From Liolophura sinensis (lineage: Eukaryota > Mollusca > Polyplacophora > Chitonida > Chitonidae), in NCBI RefSeq assembly GCF_032854445.1, contig NC_088297.1:15367335-15431334 (forward strand): a stretch of DNA of 64,000 bases. Direction: 5' to 3'. A model generated the notes under the pieces. The model had not been told where the DNA came from, made no database searches, and saw only the letters and a list, made by a program, of their open reading frames with translations. A program made the translations under genes and the position numbers. Positions 35,022-47,640 of this stretch are shown here, in pieces. Position 1 is the stretch's first letter. Each line of letters begins with the position of its first letter.

Positions 35022-35743
35022 GTAAGCTTCTCTTTAAACTATGACACTGACTGATTGCGTGACCTTGAACTCAGGGCTTGGTTTGTATGCCCTCTGGCAA
35101 CGATTATAGTGGTGGATTTTGATTTACAACTACCCATACACTATGTACATGTAAGTTTGTGGTTTTTTTTTTTTAAGTTTCACCAGACTTTACAAATTTT
35201 GAACTTTAAGTAGGCATCTTCACTTTATAATTGGGAATTGGGTTTGAGTATTACACTGCGAGAAGGTTTTAGCTATACTCAGTATATAAGAGTATCTTTC
35301 TTGACCCTCCCCCTCCTAAAAAAAAAACTACGAGAGGAGATGCGAGTGTAGGTGGGTGTGTGGGTGAGTGGTCGGGTAGGGGAGGTGGGAGGAGTCATGT
35401 GTATTGTTAACATCTAGCACAGTATCTGGTTGTTTATAAGCACATGTGGATTTATCGCATCCTGTGGAGAAGATGAGAAGTTCTATACCCATGTGCGTTC
35501 ACACTTAAACTTCCCAGCCACATGATTATATCAGGTATAATTGTACATGGTATTAACACTTCAGGAGGGCAAAGGCGTGAGAGTATGATAGCATGCCTCA
35601 AATTCCAAGACCAGTAAACTCTGTTAGAAGGCATTAAAGGCAACAAAAACACCTCATTGCAGTATACCTCAGATAAAAGACCATTAAAAACTGTCCAAGA
35701 AATTAGTTTGATTTATTATTTTAGAATTTTTCCAAAATACCCT

Positions 35744-35945
35744 AATTCCTCAGCCTCTTTGCATATAAAAGATCAAAGTTATGCACATTTTTTATTCTGT
35801 TTCGGAGGCAAAACAGCATAGGTTGGATTTACCAGTTTCAGGGCTTCACAAGGGTATAATTTTATCAGTCAACACAAAATAATGCCTTCAGAATATGCCT
35901 GAATAAGCACCTTGTAAACATGCAAAAGGGTTGAAGAATTACAGT
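35744..35945 (-). mobile_element. M1 MITE-like copy, complete
   Basis: Starts CCTAATTCCTCAGCCTCTTT and ends GCAAAAGGGTTGAAGAATTA, imperfect inverted ends. No ORF. Confidence 0.75.
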
Positions 35946-37699
35946 CAAATGATTTCAAAACATACATGTACTTTGTGATGGATAGTGGTTTACGGTGTTC
36001 ACTCTTGTTAATTTTCTCCACCCCTGAACCTGGCTGCCAGTTAAGCAAAAAAAATTCTTAAATTGGGCATGAAACTCTGATTAAAATCAAACCCTTCCAG
36101 CGCTGAGTGTCCAGTTATTGTTGACTTGCTGATAGGTTCCTTCCTCTCAATTGTCAGCTGTACCTGTGTATAAAACTTGCAGTTTTGATTAGTACATACA
36201 TGTCCAGCATGTAGTATATTTATAAACAGGCATTATGTACATGTAAGAATCGTGCTATAGTAGAAGGTAGGAACTTTGAAATGTATGAATTCTGCTGGTA
36301 TTACACAGCTATGTGTACTAGGCACCCATCTGTATGATAATGTGTTGCGGTTGCAAGCACGAGATGTCATTCGCCATGACATAACCAGCCATTGCTGAAG
36401 TTATAAATAATCATTAGCTGTTACATGGACAGATTAAGGGAATAGATGAATGAATGAATGAATGATTATGTCTTAATGCCATTGTCTGGATAATGCAGCT
36501 GTATTCTGGTGAGAACATGTTTAAATGGACAGATAGGGGACGAAGATCTAATTCGTCGTCTTATGGTGTGTTTAAAATTTGTCTTGGGTATACGTGTACG
36601 GCCCGTGTAAGCCTAGCTGCAGTAATCATCAGGCCCCAGGGTCTCGAAGCCATCTTTAACTTAAGTCAAAATTTCAGATCACTTCCTAATTGTTATTTCT
36701 GATGTTAAAATATTGCCTGACAACATAAATTCTCGGTAAAAATAACGGAAAGGAACATTCTTAATTTAAGGATTAAAAATTTGATTTACACTGTTGCCAG
36801 TCTGTAAGATCTCTTTGTGATCCAAGGCCCATGACATGGACAAAGTTCTGCGTCAAACAGTATTTTCAAAGAGACCCAATATTTGGAACAGGACAGAATT
36901 GGTGTGCAGATAACATTGTCTCTGTCTAAAGAAGAGGTTATACTAGTCGCTGGAAACTTTACCAGTTATATCCCAAATATACACCAGCAAAAACAGGAAA
37001 TTATTTTTCCACCTCCTGTAGCTTTTGGAAAACTATAGTGTTCTGTTTAACATATGAATGGACACGTGTGAAGTCACCCAAATGATTGTTGTACTAGCTA
37101 CCTGAAGAACTCCAGATCATGGATAACTGTTCCAGCATTATGTGATTTATAAAAACAGAAATTAATTGCTCTGAGCAGGTGGTGGTTTAATAAGATGATA
37201 ATCAATGAGACACATCATCTCTGAGTTCTATTCCGGAATTTGGGGAATGTTCTATTCTCACTGCTCGCGATAGTTAACATAAATGAACAGCGGTGCATGT
37301 TTTGGTTGTTTCCACAGTTTTAATGTTGAAGACCAGTTGTCTTCCACTTACATATCACCTACACACACACACATATATATATGTATATGTATGAAGTGCA
37401 TATCTAATTAAGTAGACAGCTAACTTAAACACAGAGTAAGCCAAATGTATTAGGTTCAGTGACCAAAGCGTACAAAATACTGTATAAACCAATACGTCCA
37501 TGATGAAGCCAGTCTCTCAGACTCAGAGGAAGGTCAAACTGCTTGGTCATTCTCTAGTTTTCAAGGTCACAAAATGATGCTGAGGGACTCAAATTGAACC
37601 TACATCATGACACAGCCGCAAACATTCAAAATTTTGGAAACATACCCAGAAATGATTGTTTGTTGTACGTTGGCCACTTCCAGATATTATTTTACAGTG
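35946..37699. other. Intronic sequence
   Basis: A short (GAAT)n near 36448 and (AC)n(AT)n near 37362; nothing else. Confidence 0.4.
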
Positions 37700-37713
37700 T
37701 CTGCTAATGTAAT

Positions 37714-37904
37714 TTTGATTTTATTTATTTGATTGGTGTTTTGTACTCAAGAATATTTCACTTAAATGACGGCGGCCAGCATTATGGTGGGAGGAAACCG
37801 GGCAAAGCCCGGGGGAAACCCACGACCATCCGCAAGTTGCTGACAGACCTTCCCACTTATGGCCGGAGAGGAAGCCAGCATGAGCTGGACTTGAACTCGC
37901 AGCA
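37714..37904 (-). mobile_element. SINE-A truncated in the head, with target duplication
   Basis: TCTGCTAATGTAAT at 37700-37713 and TCTGCTAATGGAAT at 37905-37918 flank a copy that stops just 5' of the B-box. Confidence 0.93.
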
Positions 37905-37939
37905 TCTGCTAATGGAATCTAACATGGTTCACGCCTTTA

Positions 37940-38420
37940 AATCATGTTAGATGACTTAAATTTTTGTCAGGCTCGTGCACTCTAATGAGGACAGTATGTA
38001 TGGTATCTGTAAGAACTGTAGTCTGCGATGGGAGCCCTTGGCACTCGACCTCAACGTGTGCCTTCTCATAATCAATAAACTCTCATTTGTAACTGCGAAA
38101 TTGACTGACATTAGCCAATTATTTATCAGACTTATGGGTCAAGGGCAAGCCTCCCCGCTGGTTTTGGCGAAGACGAAGCCATTTCAGGCTCACTGTATGT
38201 GCATAATGGAAGACTCGAGGACGAGCTACGCAGAAGGTACAAATGACGGTAGAACACATTGTTTCCCTCTGTGACGTTGCAGTGCGTGTGTAACTCATAT
38301 AGGTTTTATGAGCCGGCAAACACTGATAATTGTGACGTAATAAAGGAGAGAAGAAATGAGTTCATAGCTTTGGACCGTTTTGTTACAGGCGAGGAGTTTT
38401 ACGAGTTCCCCGATTAAATT
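37940..38420. other. Repeat-free intronic block with CRE-like sites
   Basis: Mixed-composition sequence directly after a SINE-A, containing TGTGACGTTGC and TTGTGACGTAAT. No splice-bounded ORF recognised. Confidence 0.22.
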
Positions 38421-39354
38421 GGTACATGAGTCTGGCCTGAAGAATAATAAAAAAAAAAAAAATGACAGATGTTTTTCAGAAAAAAAAGGCATTAATTTTA
38501 GCTAGTCTTTGGTAAATTCATTTACAGATAATTTGATTTAATTAGCCAATGTAAATTTTTGGCCAGAAATCTTAGTAAAACGTCGTTAAATGCTTACACT
38601 TGTAAATGTACCAGTGTTTGGTCTTCTTTTTCCAAATCGAATGAGATAGACATACTTGTATGTATACAAGTAAAGTGGCATCTGTACTCAAGGTTTTATA
38701 TCTTGCTAAAAATTGGAAAAAATTGCAATAATTAAGGGTCGTAAGTAAATCAGCCATCATTTACAGACATGTTATGTCGAACATTGCAACTGAAATGTCA
38801 AGTAATCCAAGCATTGGAAGAAACAAGCCAGACTGGTTTTGAAAGCCAACTCCTGCGAAAAGGAACCGCTAAACCATCCCGTCGGGAATTCCACAAAATT
38901 TGATTTTCGTCCATTTTGTATTGATTTTGGGAGGTCGTTATTGTCATTTATTGATGACTGTTTTGAGAGGGGTATTTGTCATGTCTCTGAGGAGGCCAGC
39001 ATCTGTATAGCTTCAGCAAGTCTGTGTTTACGTGTAAAATGTTATCTGGTGTGGTGTTCAGATGGCCCTGCGGAGACTTGTACAACCAAAAACAACCAAA
39101 ACCAGGAATTGCTTTTTACAGTTTTGAATTCCCCAGAGTTGTTATTATCCCATGAAATATGAAAGAAAAGTTTTTATGCAAATGCACATGTAATGGGTTG
39201 TGTGGATATGGTGTTTATGGTAATGGCTTATTCGGAAGTATATTCACATAGTGAGGGATGTTAGTTTTCGTATTTTAGTAATCATGCATATATTAAGGTG
39301 GAGCTGTTATAAACCTATTAAGTTCTAGCAGTAGACAAAAACTATAAATGAGTG
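38421..39354. other. Intronic unique sequence
   Basis: A 107-codon plus frame at 38839-39162 shows no family signal and no good splice borders. Confidence 0.4.
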
Positions 39355-39900
39355 TTTGTTATTTGACTATTTATAGACAAAACAAACAAGATTAAGTTGA
39401 CCTTTGGCCAGATATTGACCAGCTGACCAGCTCCCTAGGCATACATATGTGCACGTACAGATACATAAGTATATCAGGGTTGAATTGCTTCTGGTCATGA
39501 TGATAAAAAAAAAAAGAGAAGCTAGAATGGTTCTGAATAAAAGTGAATTGTGAAAAGACTGCCATGAGTTCAAATCTTATTTGAGGCAGCATCTTCCTTG
39601 GTCTAAATATGGTGAATTTTGCATGAAAAGTTGGCACATCACTACCTCGAAGTTCCTCACTTCTCCTAATTCCGGAAGTTACGTTGATCTTAGAGAGCTT
39701 AATTTGGAAGGTATGGTGATATTTTATTGGAAAAAGATAGGTTTCAGCTTCAAAAGTCATCTTTTAGTGACAATTTTTTGTCTTTTTCAGGGATATTTTA
39801 GTGTAACAGTGTACATGTACATTGTAATCCACTCCAGTAAATCAGTTACCCGTGTACTGGATATCAGTTAAAAAGCTGATTGTCAGCGTAAGATATTTAT
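39355..39900. repeat. Left copy of a roughly 0.5-kb direct duplication
   Basis: Matches 41330-41880 closely over its length (AACAAGATTAAGTTGACC through ATTGTAATCCACT). Copies are about 1.98 kb apart and differ by scattered substitutions and small indels. It contains GAGTTCAAATCTTATTTG, a B-box-like piece, but no tRNA fold. Confidence 0.9.
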
Positions 39901-40275
39901 AAACATAACATCCACAAATTCGCAGTAGTTAATTGTGCCACCCAGCAAAATGTTCATGCCTTGATATCTGGGTATACCTTACCTTTCTTAATACTGTGTT
40001 TCGTCTGAAGTATGGCAATTAAGATTACCCTCCAAGAAGAGCATAAAAGGCCTTAACACAACACCTTTGTTGCTACCAGTTTATCAGTTTTTCTGATAAA
40101 TTAATTAATCTTAAACTTAATTAAACGTCTTAATTGGTACTGTACGTGTGAGATGAGTGAATCGGTCGGAATGAAACGAAATGCATCACTTTGAAAATGT
40201 TCAGCATCGTGTACTTCTGAATGCATACATGTATTTACATACTGAATTCAACACAAAATGTATCCTCGAGTCCCT

Positions 40276-40431
40276 GCCGTACATGGGAATTGCGGCCTGG
40301 CAGCAACCTGCGGATGGTTGTGGATTTCCTCTGAGCTCTGCACGCTTTTCTCCCACCATAATGCTGGCTGACGTCGTATGAGTGAAATACTCTTGAGTGC
40401 GGTGTGAAACACCAATGAAATAAAAAAAAAT
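40276..40431 (+). mobile_element. SINE-A headless
   Basis: GCCGTACATGGGAATTG, GCAACCTGCGGATGGTTGTG, TCTTGAGTGCGGTGTGAAAC. Confidence 0.88.
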
Positions 40432-40499
40432 GTTCGTCAAAGAAATAATTACTAAACATGGTTGAGGACATCATTTTTGTAGGTACTATTATGGTAATA

Positions 40500-40602
40500 A
40501 TACCATACCACTGATATCAATACCATACCACTGATATCAATACCATACCACTGATATCAACACCATACCACTGATATCAATACCATACCACTGATATCAA
40601 TA
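40500..40602. repeat. 20-bp tandem repeat, five copies
   Basis: TACCATACCACTGATATCAA is repeated five times with one T-to-C change. Confidence 0.93.
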
Positions 40603-41329
40603 TTCAACTGTGTAGCCTAGCCAACCATTACCACTGCCATATTAGGGAGCATGTTTTACATGTGTCTGTACCGTATGCTGTGGTACCAGATACAAATGTA
40701 TCTTGTTTAGACAAGTGCGCTTAATTTCAGATTGTATAGCTTCGTATTCAGTATGGCCTTTCCTTAGTCCGCCTGTTGTGTTATTGGCTGGTAGGGGAGA
40801 AGCCCGCGATTGGGCATTGTGCTTCGGGATTCTCCAGAGAGTTCACCTTATTGAATTAGTGCCAAGTGAACGGAGCTCTTCGGAGGTTGGAGGTAATTTC
40901 CACTGCTCTTGGTTAATATGGAGAGCTGTAGACGTGAATTGACCTACTCTACCACTGACCCAAAATCGCGTAAATAGCAGCCTAGGAGAACAAACGGAAT
41001 GTCTGGTCAGAAGGAAATAACAGTGGTTGATTGCCTCACTGAGTTTTTGCATTTCCATGCATACATATATATGCGAGCTCCGCACGATGATCTTGCTTCT
41101 CATTTCCGTCCTGCGTGATACAATTGGTGGCCAGCAGGCGGCTGACCTCTGTTTGACACACTGCACTTTGTAACCTCTAATCAAAATGGATTCTTTTGTA
41201 TATATCCCTATTGATATAGAAAAGTTTGGCTTAGAGGTTAAGCTGCACTTTAAGCACAGTATTGAACCCTTGGTATGAGTTTTTCCAGAGAATGTTTGCA
41301 GAGGTGCCTGTCAAGTTTATTTGTGTACA

Positions 41330-41880
41330 GTGTCTGTTATGTGACTGTTTAAGGCAAACAAGATTAAGTTGACCCTTGGCCAGATATTGACCTGCTGACC
41401 AGAACCCTAGGCATACATATGTGCATGTATAGATACATCAGTATATCAGGGTTGAATTGCTTCTGGTCATGATGATAAAAAAAAAGAAGAGAAGCTAGAA
41501 TGGTTCTGAATAAAAGTGAATTGTGAAAAGACTGCCATGAGTTCAAATCTTATTTGAGGCAGCATCTTCCTTGGTTGAAATATGGTGAATTTTGCCTGAA
41601 AAGTTGGCCCATCACTACCTCGAGGTTCCTCACTTGTCCTAATTCCTATAGTTACGTTGATCTTAGAGAGCTTAATGTGGAAGGTATGGTGATATCTTAC
41701 TGGAAACAGGCAGGTTTTGGCACCAAAAAGTTATATTTTAGTGACAATTTTTTGTCTTTTTCAGGAATATTTTAGGACAACAGTGTACATGTACATTGTA
41801 ATCCACTTCAATAATCAGTTTCCAGTGTAATGAATATCAGTTATACGGTGATTGTCAGCATAAGGTACCTTATTATAAAC
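41330..41880. repeat. Right copy of the roughly 0.5-kb direct duplication
   Basis: Same order and orientation as 39355-39900. The ends lack TG...CA and no coding sequence of a retrotransposon lies between, so it is not read as an LTR pair. Confidence 0.9.
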
Positions 41881-42841
41881 AGTCTGCCCGTAACCATGTT
41901 ATCTTGTTAAGGGAGCTTATTCAATTTGTCTCCTCCATGCAGAAGAGTCAACTTTGTAGCAAACCTAGAGCTCTCCCCTGGGGAGGGAATTGGCTGGAGA
42001 GGGAAGGGGGAGAGAGTACAAGAGTTCTTTGGCAGTGCTTGAGGAATATATGCTAAAGCAAGTCACGTATAACACAGGCTAATGGCCTGAGCCAAAATAT
42101 TGTGGGTAGCTTGCTAACCATTGGTCATGAGAGTCATGTGACCTAATTACTGGTGGCTGCAGTCGGCTGGGCGTAGCGTTTCTTATGAAGTGTCAGTGGA
42201 TGGGTAAGAATCAATATCCTCCTGAAGATTCTCTTCAGCTTTTGCCCCAAATCTGGCGACTCTCTTGTGAACGTTATGTACATGGCTTCTATATAGCGTC
42301 AGAGCTGGGTTTACCATACACCTTGTTGCCCTTTTTCCCCGATGAAATATGGGTTCATAACTAAAGTTATTTAATGGAGTTTTTCTACATGCATGAGTAC
42401 TTGCAGGGTTACATGTATATCCTGAAGTTTTTGTTGAGTCTCGATCTTTTGTCGACTTTTGGTCTCGCTTATACAGAAAAAAATTGCCTTCTAAATTTTT
42501 TTAGAAAAAAAAATAAGATCTTCTCACCCCCCCCCCCCCCCCCCCCCACCCCCTTTCTCCTCATGCACAACAAAAAAAACAAATTACTGTAATTCTTGGG
42601 AAAGATATTAGTAGTGCTTAAAGCGGAATATTACGTTTCTTTCTCAGCTTTTTGGGAAAGTAAAGATATGAGTATGTTATTCGTTAGATGGTCTAACCAT
42701 GTGAGAAAAGAGAAATTAAATATTTCTGCTACAGTTACTTGTAGATTGGCTACAATGAGCAGATCAGGTGTCCCAAAAATCAGAAGAAATACTGTACATT
42801 ATTTGTACTGGTACCATGATTTCCAACAGAAAAATGTATAG
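41881..42841. other. Intronic sequence with a long C-run
   Basis: About 19 consecutive C at 42529-42547; otherwise unremarkable. Confidence 0.45.
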
Positions 42842-43009
42842 CAGCCTCTCAACAATGCTGTCGGTGTGAGTTCAAGTCCAGCTCATTCTGTCTTCTTCTC
42901 CGGCCGTACATGGAAAGGTCTGCCCAGTTTCTTCCCACCATAATGTTGACCGCCATCGTGTAAGTGAAATATTCTTGAAAACACCAATCAAATAAATAAA
43001 TAAATAAAT
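42842..43009 (+). mobile_element. SINE-A with internal deletion
   Basis: GCAGCCTCTCAACAATGCTG, GTGAGTTCAAGTCCAGCTC, then a jump from GGTCTGCC to CAGTTTCTTCCCACC. Confidence 0.88.
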
Positions 43010-43229
43010 GATTATGGTGTGTGTTACTCTGCGCACTTCGGGTTACTTGATCCAACCATAATAATATTCCATATATGAAAAATTCTTCACGTAAAACAAT
43101 AATTATGAAATATAAAATTTGAAAAAAAACAAACAAAAAGAAATGGTGTACATGTACATGCGCACATGTTCATGTAGAGAATGTAGAGAAAGGTTTCACG
43201 TGTGTTATCCTCTACCTAAAAATATATGT

Positions 43230-43425
43230 TCTGTAATTCTTCAACCTTTTGGCATGTGTTCAAGGTGTTTATTCCCTGGGAAGGTCTGCCAGCAACCTGC
43301 GGATGGTTGTGGGTTTCCATCATAATATTGGCCGCTGTCATATAAGTGAAATATACAACACCAATCAAATCAATAGATAAGGTGTTCAAGAATATTCTGC
43401 AGGCAAAGTTTGGGAAGCTGTGGAG
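43230..43425 (+). mobile_element. M1 MITE-like partial copy split by a SINE-A
   Basis: CTGTAATTCTTCAACCTTTT starts it; after the SINE at 43276-43380 it resumes as AAGAATATTCTGCAGGCAAA and then fades out. Confidence 0.65.
43276..43380 (+). mobile_element. SINE-A headless, inserted in an M1 copy
   Basis: CTGGGAAGGTCTGCCAGC to AACACCAATCAAATC. AAGGTGTT precedes (about 43263) and follows it, and M1 sequence continues after. Confidence 0.82.
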
Positions 43426-44861
43426 GGGGGGCGGATTTAAATGTTTTAGTAAGATCTCAGTTTCAACTAGGGGCGTGCATGAAAAATTCAAGGCTTTTTT
43501 GGTTAAGCAGTAGTGTATAGCTTCCTGTATGAACCAGTGTATAGTATTCTACGTACAGGGATGTGTCAGTGGCCTTTGTGGACTCTGTTATATGTGTCTG
43601 TGTACAAGCAGTGGTGTCCTCACCTCTTAGGCAATCAGACCTTGGCATGATTTTAATACAATCTGAGCAGTATCTAATCTTTCCCATTTGAAAACAAAAA
43701 AAAAGTATAGATGACTAATACATGGATGATGCAATACACATGTACCTGAGACGTTAATCCTGGTGTGCATGATTTTAATTAAGGACATTCCCAATTCTTT
43801 CCATCAATAATTTACTCTCTTTAATGCTGTTTTATTCTCTTACCATCTTGTATTTGGGCTGTTTACATGTAAGAAAAAAAAATGAATTATTGTTTTAAAG
43901 TGTAAAACAACAACATGAGAAAAATTATGGATTTTATTAGGGAGATGTGTGTTGCACGTGTAATATTTGTGAATGGACATTTAAACTATTTAAAGAAGAA
44001 AACACAACAATGATGCCAAAATCAGATGAAAGAGAGTCAAAACTGATTTGCAAATATCATTTATCATTGTTGTATAATAATGTTTTAAAAAGGGGTGTGA
44101 TGCTCGTCTAATAAATTTATCTGAATGTAAATTTGTTGTTTATATTGAAACATATGCATTTAACCTAAATTATGGTAATATTTATGAACATACAGCATTA
44201 AAAATTTAACTATGTTCCACATTGAGGTTTAATGCATTTGTTCGCTGATAAGATCAAATTCTAGTGCAAAAATATTTATTAAACTTCTGTTACATCTTCA
44301 TTGATGACATTATTGAACAAAGACTATGACTACCAAAAGGTGGTCCCAAATACCCACCATACATGTGCTGTTATTGAAACCCATTGGCCCCAATTGACCA
44401 CCATAGAATGTGTTGAAAACAAATGATAAAAAGAAAATCAGACTGTTTTTCTGTACAGTGTTTAATATTCTCCTCTTTCTGCTTAAATTTGTGGTGTTCT
44501 TTGCCTGTACAAAATAATTTCAAAAAAAAGAAAGAAATAAACAAAGAAAAAAGTATCTTTGTTTGATGCATTATATCTGCTATACTTACACAGTCCTGTA
44601 ATTTTGTGTAGACCTAGCAGGTTGTGAACAAATGTGCGCAATTTTTTCAGAAACAGTGCTCCATAGACAACTAACAGTCACATGTACATGTATATATCTG
44701 ACCCAGAGTTGACCATGTCATTGTGTGCTGAATATAATAGGCAGCTGCATATAGTTCATTGTTAGCTCATTCATGACCTATATATGCCTACATCTGTGCT
44801 GACCTACCTACAGGTACTGAGCTGTACTGAGCTCGCCCTGGTCTTAGTCCCATCTGTACTG
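43426..44861. other. Intronic AT-rich sequence
   Basis: No exon or repeat recognised. Confidence 0.45.
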
Positions 44862-45075
44862 CTGTAATTCTTCAACCTTTTCACAAGCTTGCAAGGTGCT
44901 CATTCAAGCATATGCTGAAGGCATTATTCCGTGTAGACTGATAAAAATTATAATCATTTGTGGAGCCCTGAAATTGGCCAACCCAACCTTTGTAATTTTG
45001 TATTCAAAATTCAAAGTTAAAGGACACGGAGATCACTCTGAAAGTTGCCTGCAAAAAGTTTAAGGAATTAGGGTA
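44862..45075 (+). mobile_element. M1 MITE-like copy, complete
   Basis: CTGTAATTCTTCAACCTTTT at the left, TTTAAGGAATTAGGGTAC at the right, with ATGCTGAAGGCATTATTCCG and AAATTGGCCAACCCAACC inside. Confidence 0.75.
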
Positions 45076-45914
45076 CTGCAAATGCGATCACAGTTCTCTT
45101 GGCCTTCATTGGTTGACAGGGCCCAAAGCCATTTCGTGTGTGTTACATCAAGTTCCATGTGGTTTGTGATATCACTTTTTGCCCTTCATCAGTGTGAATG
45201 CCATACATGTATAGTGCTACAGATATTACGTAGTTAAAAGTAAAAGAAAGCCAAAATATGAATTAAGGTTCTTATCATACAGATAACTGAAAACTGCGTA
45301 AAAATACTTTCATTTTATTTTTTTCAGATTTTTTTAAGAGTGCCGAAAGGCATTCAAATCAATACTATAGTTGGCTTTTTGAGCCATACTGCCTGTATCT
45401 ACAGTAGGATCTCTGATGTCACATCATCTTTTTTTCTAGGTGTTCACCAGAAGATTGGAATTTTGGGGAACATTATTTCAGTCATGTTTTCTTCATGGGT
45501 GAATATAGTTACTCCAACATTGAGTGTCGTGATTAGAGTTGAAAAAACTTCCTGTGACATCAGAGTTCCTAAACTCTGATAGTATGGTCCATAAAGCCCA
45601 CCTTACAATTTAAATGTTTGAACGCCTTAACCCTTTTCACCAAAATCTAAAAAAAAAAATAAATGAAAGTATATTTGTGCATAGTTGTAAGTGGTCAATT
45701 TAGTTATGCCTGTTTTGATTTTTATCAGTCTTTTCCTTTAAATCTGTCATAAAAAGTAAATTTTTGATGCTGCAATCAACTTAAAATGGGGAAAATTTAC
45801 AAAAACCTCATCTTGGAGGAAATTTTAGTACAATACTAGTTTAGTATAGGATATGGGTTATTTTTTCATTTTGTTGAAAGTACATAATCTAGCTGTTGAT
45901 AATCTAGCAATTTT

Positions 45915-46181
45915 TGGGGGCCTCCATGGCTCAGTTGGTTAGTGTGCTAGCACAGCGCAATGACTCGGGAGCCTCTCACCAATGCGGTCGCTGTGAGTTT
46001 AAGTCCAGCTCATGCTGGCTTCCTCTCCAGCCATACGTGGGAAGGTGTGGCAGCAACCTGCAGATGGTCGTGGGTTTCCCCCCGGCTCTGCCCGGTTTTC
46101 CCCCCACCAAAATGCTGGTCGCCATCGTATAAGTGAAATATTCTTGAATGCGGCGTAAAACACCAATCAAATAAATAAATA
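45915..46181 (+). mobile_element. SINE-A, full length with 14-bp target duplication
   Basis: AATCTAGCAATTTT at 45901-45914 and 46182-46195. Head GGGGGCCTCCATGGCTCAGT, B-box GTGAGTTTAAGTCCAGC, tail GCGGCGTAAAACACCAATC. This is the best reference copy in the window. Confidence 0.97.
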
Positions 46182-46321
46182 AATCTAGCAATTTTGCCAC
46201 AGATTTGCCGTTGACTTTGTGCTGCACATCTAACAGATACTGCTGATGCAACAACTTCAGTGTATTCTTCGTACATGTAATTTGGTAAAAAAAATATTGA
46301 TGCAGAAATTGTCTTCTACGT

Positions 46322-46562
46322 TATGATTGGGCAAGAAATGTTTACGAGAATCTTTGGCTTCGATAATTGGATGAGCAAATTGCTGTTACAAAGTTGATCG
46401 ATTTTGGCATCGTATTCGTTGCTTTCATTGTATGATCCGAAGTAATAACTCTTTGACTGAGATAATCGAATAAGCAAATTGGTGTTACAAATTTCTTATT
46501 GCATTGATTTTGTCATTGTATTCAATGGTTTCATTTTATGATCCAAAGTAATAACTTTCATT
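46322..46562. repeat. Diverged direct duplication of about 115 bp
   Basis: The two halves share GAGCAAATTGCTGTTACAAA, a CATTGTAT(GA/TC) stretch and ATGATCCGAAGTAATAACT in the same order, with many substitutions. Confidence 0.6.
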
Positions 46563-46679
46563 TATTCTCCATATTTTGCTGGAAATAATATAAATTTTTG
46601 CAAAATTTTGCCTGGTGTGTAGAAGGCAAAAATTGTTTGGAAAAAAAAAAGGCTTCACAATCATGGTGTAGGCAGAAAA

Positions 46680-47640
46680 CTGCTGCAGATTTTGTAATTT
46701 GTTGATTCTATTTTATTTTATTGGCGATTTATTTGCCCCAATGCATTATTGTAATGCGTTCACATTTAAACCTGAATGAACCGTCCCTCAGAGGATAGAA
46801 ACAACCGTAAATTTGTCAAGTCAAACGTTGAGTGGATAAGTAATCACGTGTTTTTCCTCATAGGAAAATCAATCTGATGAGAAATTCTGATATCCATAAT
46901 AATGGCTCCATAAAAAAAAAAAACTTTTTTTGGGGGGTTCCTTTCATTGTGCTGTGAGTTGAAAAATAAATTTGAAGATGTGGGCAGATGAGAATTTAAG
47001 GTGATGTCAAAAGGAATAAATTTTCTGAATTTTGTTATCCAAAATAAAATTAACCCTTTCTCACATCCCAGCAGTAGTCATGCATTTATAAGCTACAACC
47101 TGATAGTGTTTAATAGAAGGAAATTGTCAGTAAATATTTGACCTATCAAAATGGTGGGAAAGATTTGGAGTCTGTTATCCATCCATCCATAGATACGGAG
47201 AACTTCCATTTATTCCAGCATCCATCAGGGTTTATTTCCTTTTCGCTGGATAACAGAAATATAATCTCGCATTTAAGCCAGAAATTTGTTAATGTGCTCT
47301 GCTGGAGATGAGGGGATGAAAGGTGAAGATATCTAACGTCTTCAAGCAGGCCTCTCCCCGGTGACAATAATGGCTTTTAAGTGGCTATTGGCAGCCATAT
47401 TGATTTGTCTAGCAATCACGCTGCTGGATTATGCCTTCACAAACAACATTGGCTTCCGCCGCGCACAAGCAAAGCTTTTAAAGGCGTCGTGTCGGCAGAG
47501 GGTTCCCAGCCCTCCGGCGCGGAAATGGCGCTTTCCCGAGATAAACCTAAATATCTGACTGTAATAGGCTACGAAAACAAATCTTCTGACCAGATTGATT
47601 TTGGGAGATATTTGCCGGGCCTTGTGCAGTAGAATGATTT
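46680..47640. other. Repeat-free intronic block, possible conserved element
   Basis: Nearly 1 kb with no SINE, M1 or tandem sequence and few homopolymers other than one A/T run at about 46910-46930. It has homeodomain-like cores (TAAGTGG, CAATCA) and one CACGTG at 46853. Confidence 0.25.
47370..47558 (+). CDS. Possible 62-residue membrane-anchored microprotein, unknown
   Basis: ATG at 47370 (ATAATGGCT) opens MAFKWLLAAILICLAITLLD, one hydrophobic segment suited to a signal anchor, followed by a basic tail with FRRAQAKLLKASCRQ and RKWRF. It lies in a repeat-free block that is open in several frames on both strands, so a conserved noncoding element is an equal or better explanation. Confidence 0.2.
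   Translation: MAFKWLLAAILICLAITLLDYAFTNNIGFRRAQAKLLKASCRQRVPSPPARKWRFPEINLNI

Noticed and set aside
38839-39162. 107-codon plus-strand ORF
   Set aside because: No splice borders, no domain and ordinary intron composition.
39355-41880. LTR retrotransposon with two LTRs
   Set aside because: No TG...CA ends, no primer-binding site and no gag or pol between the copies.
45914-46276. ORFs on both strands of 70-92 codons
   Set aside because: They lie in the full-length SINE-A; similar peptides recur in every copy of that family.
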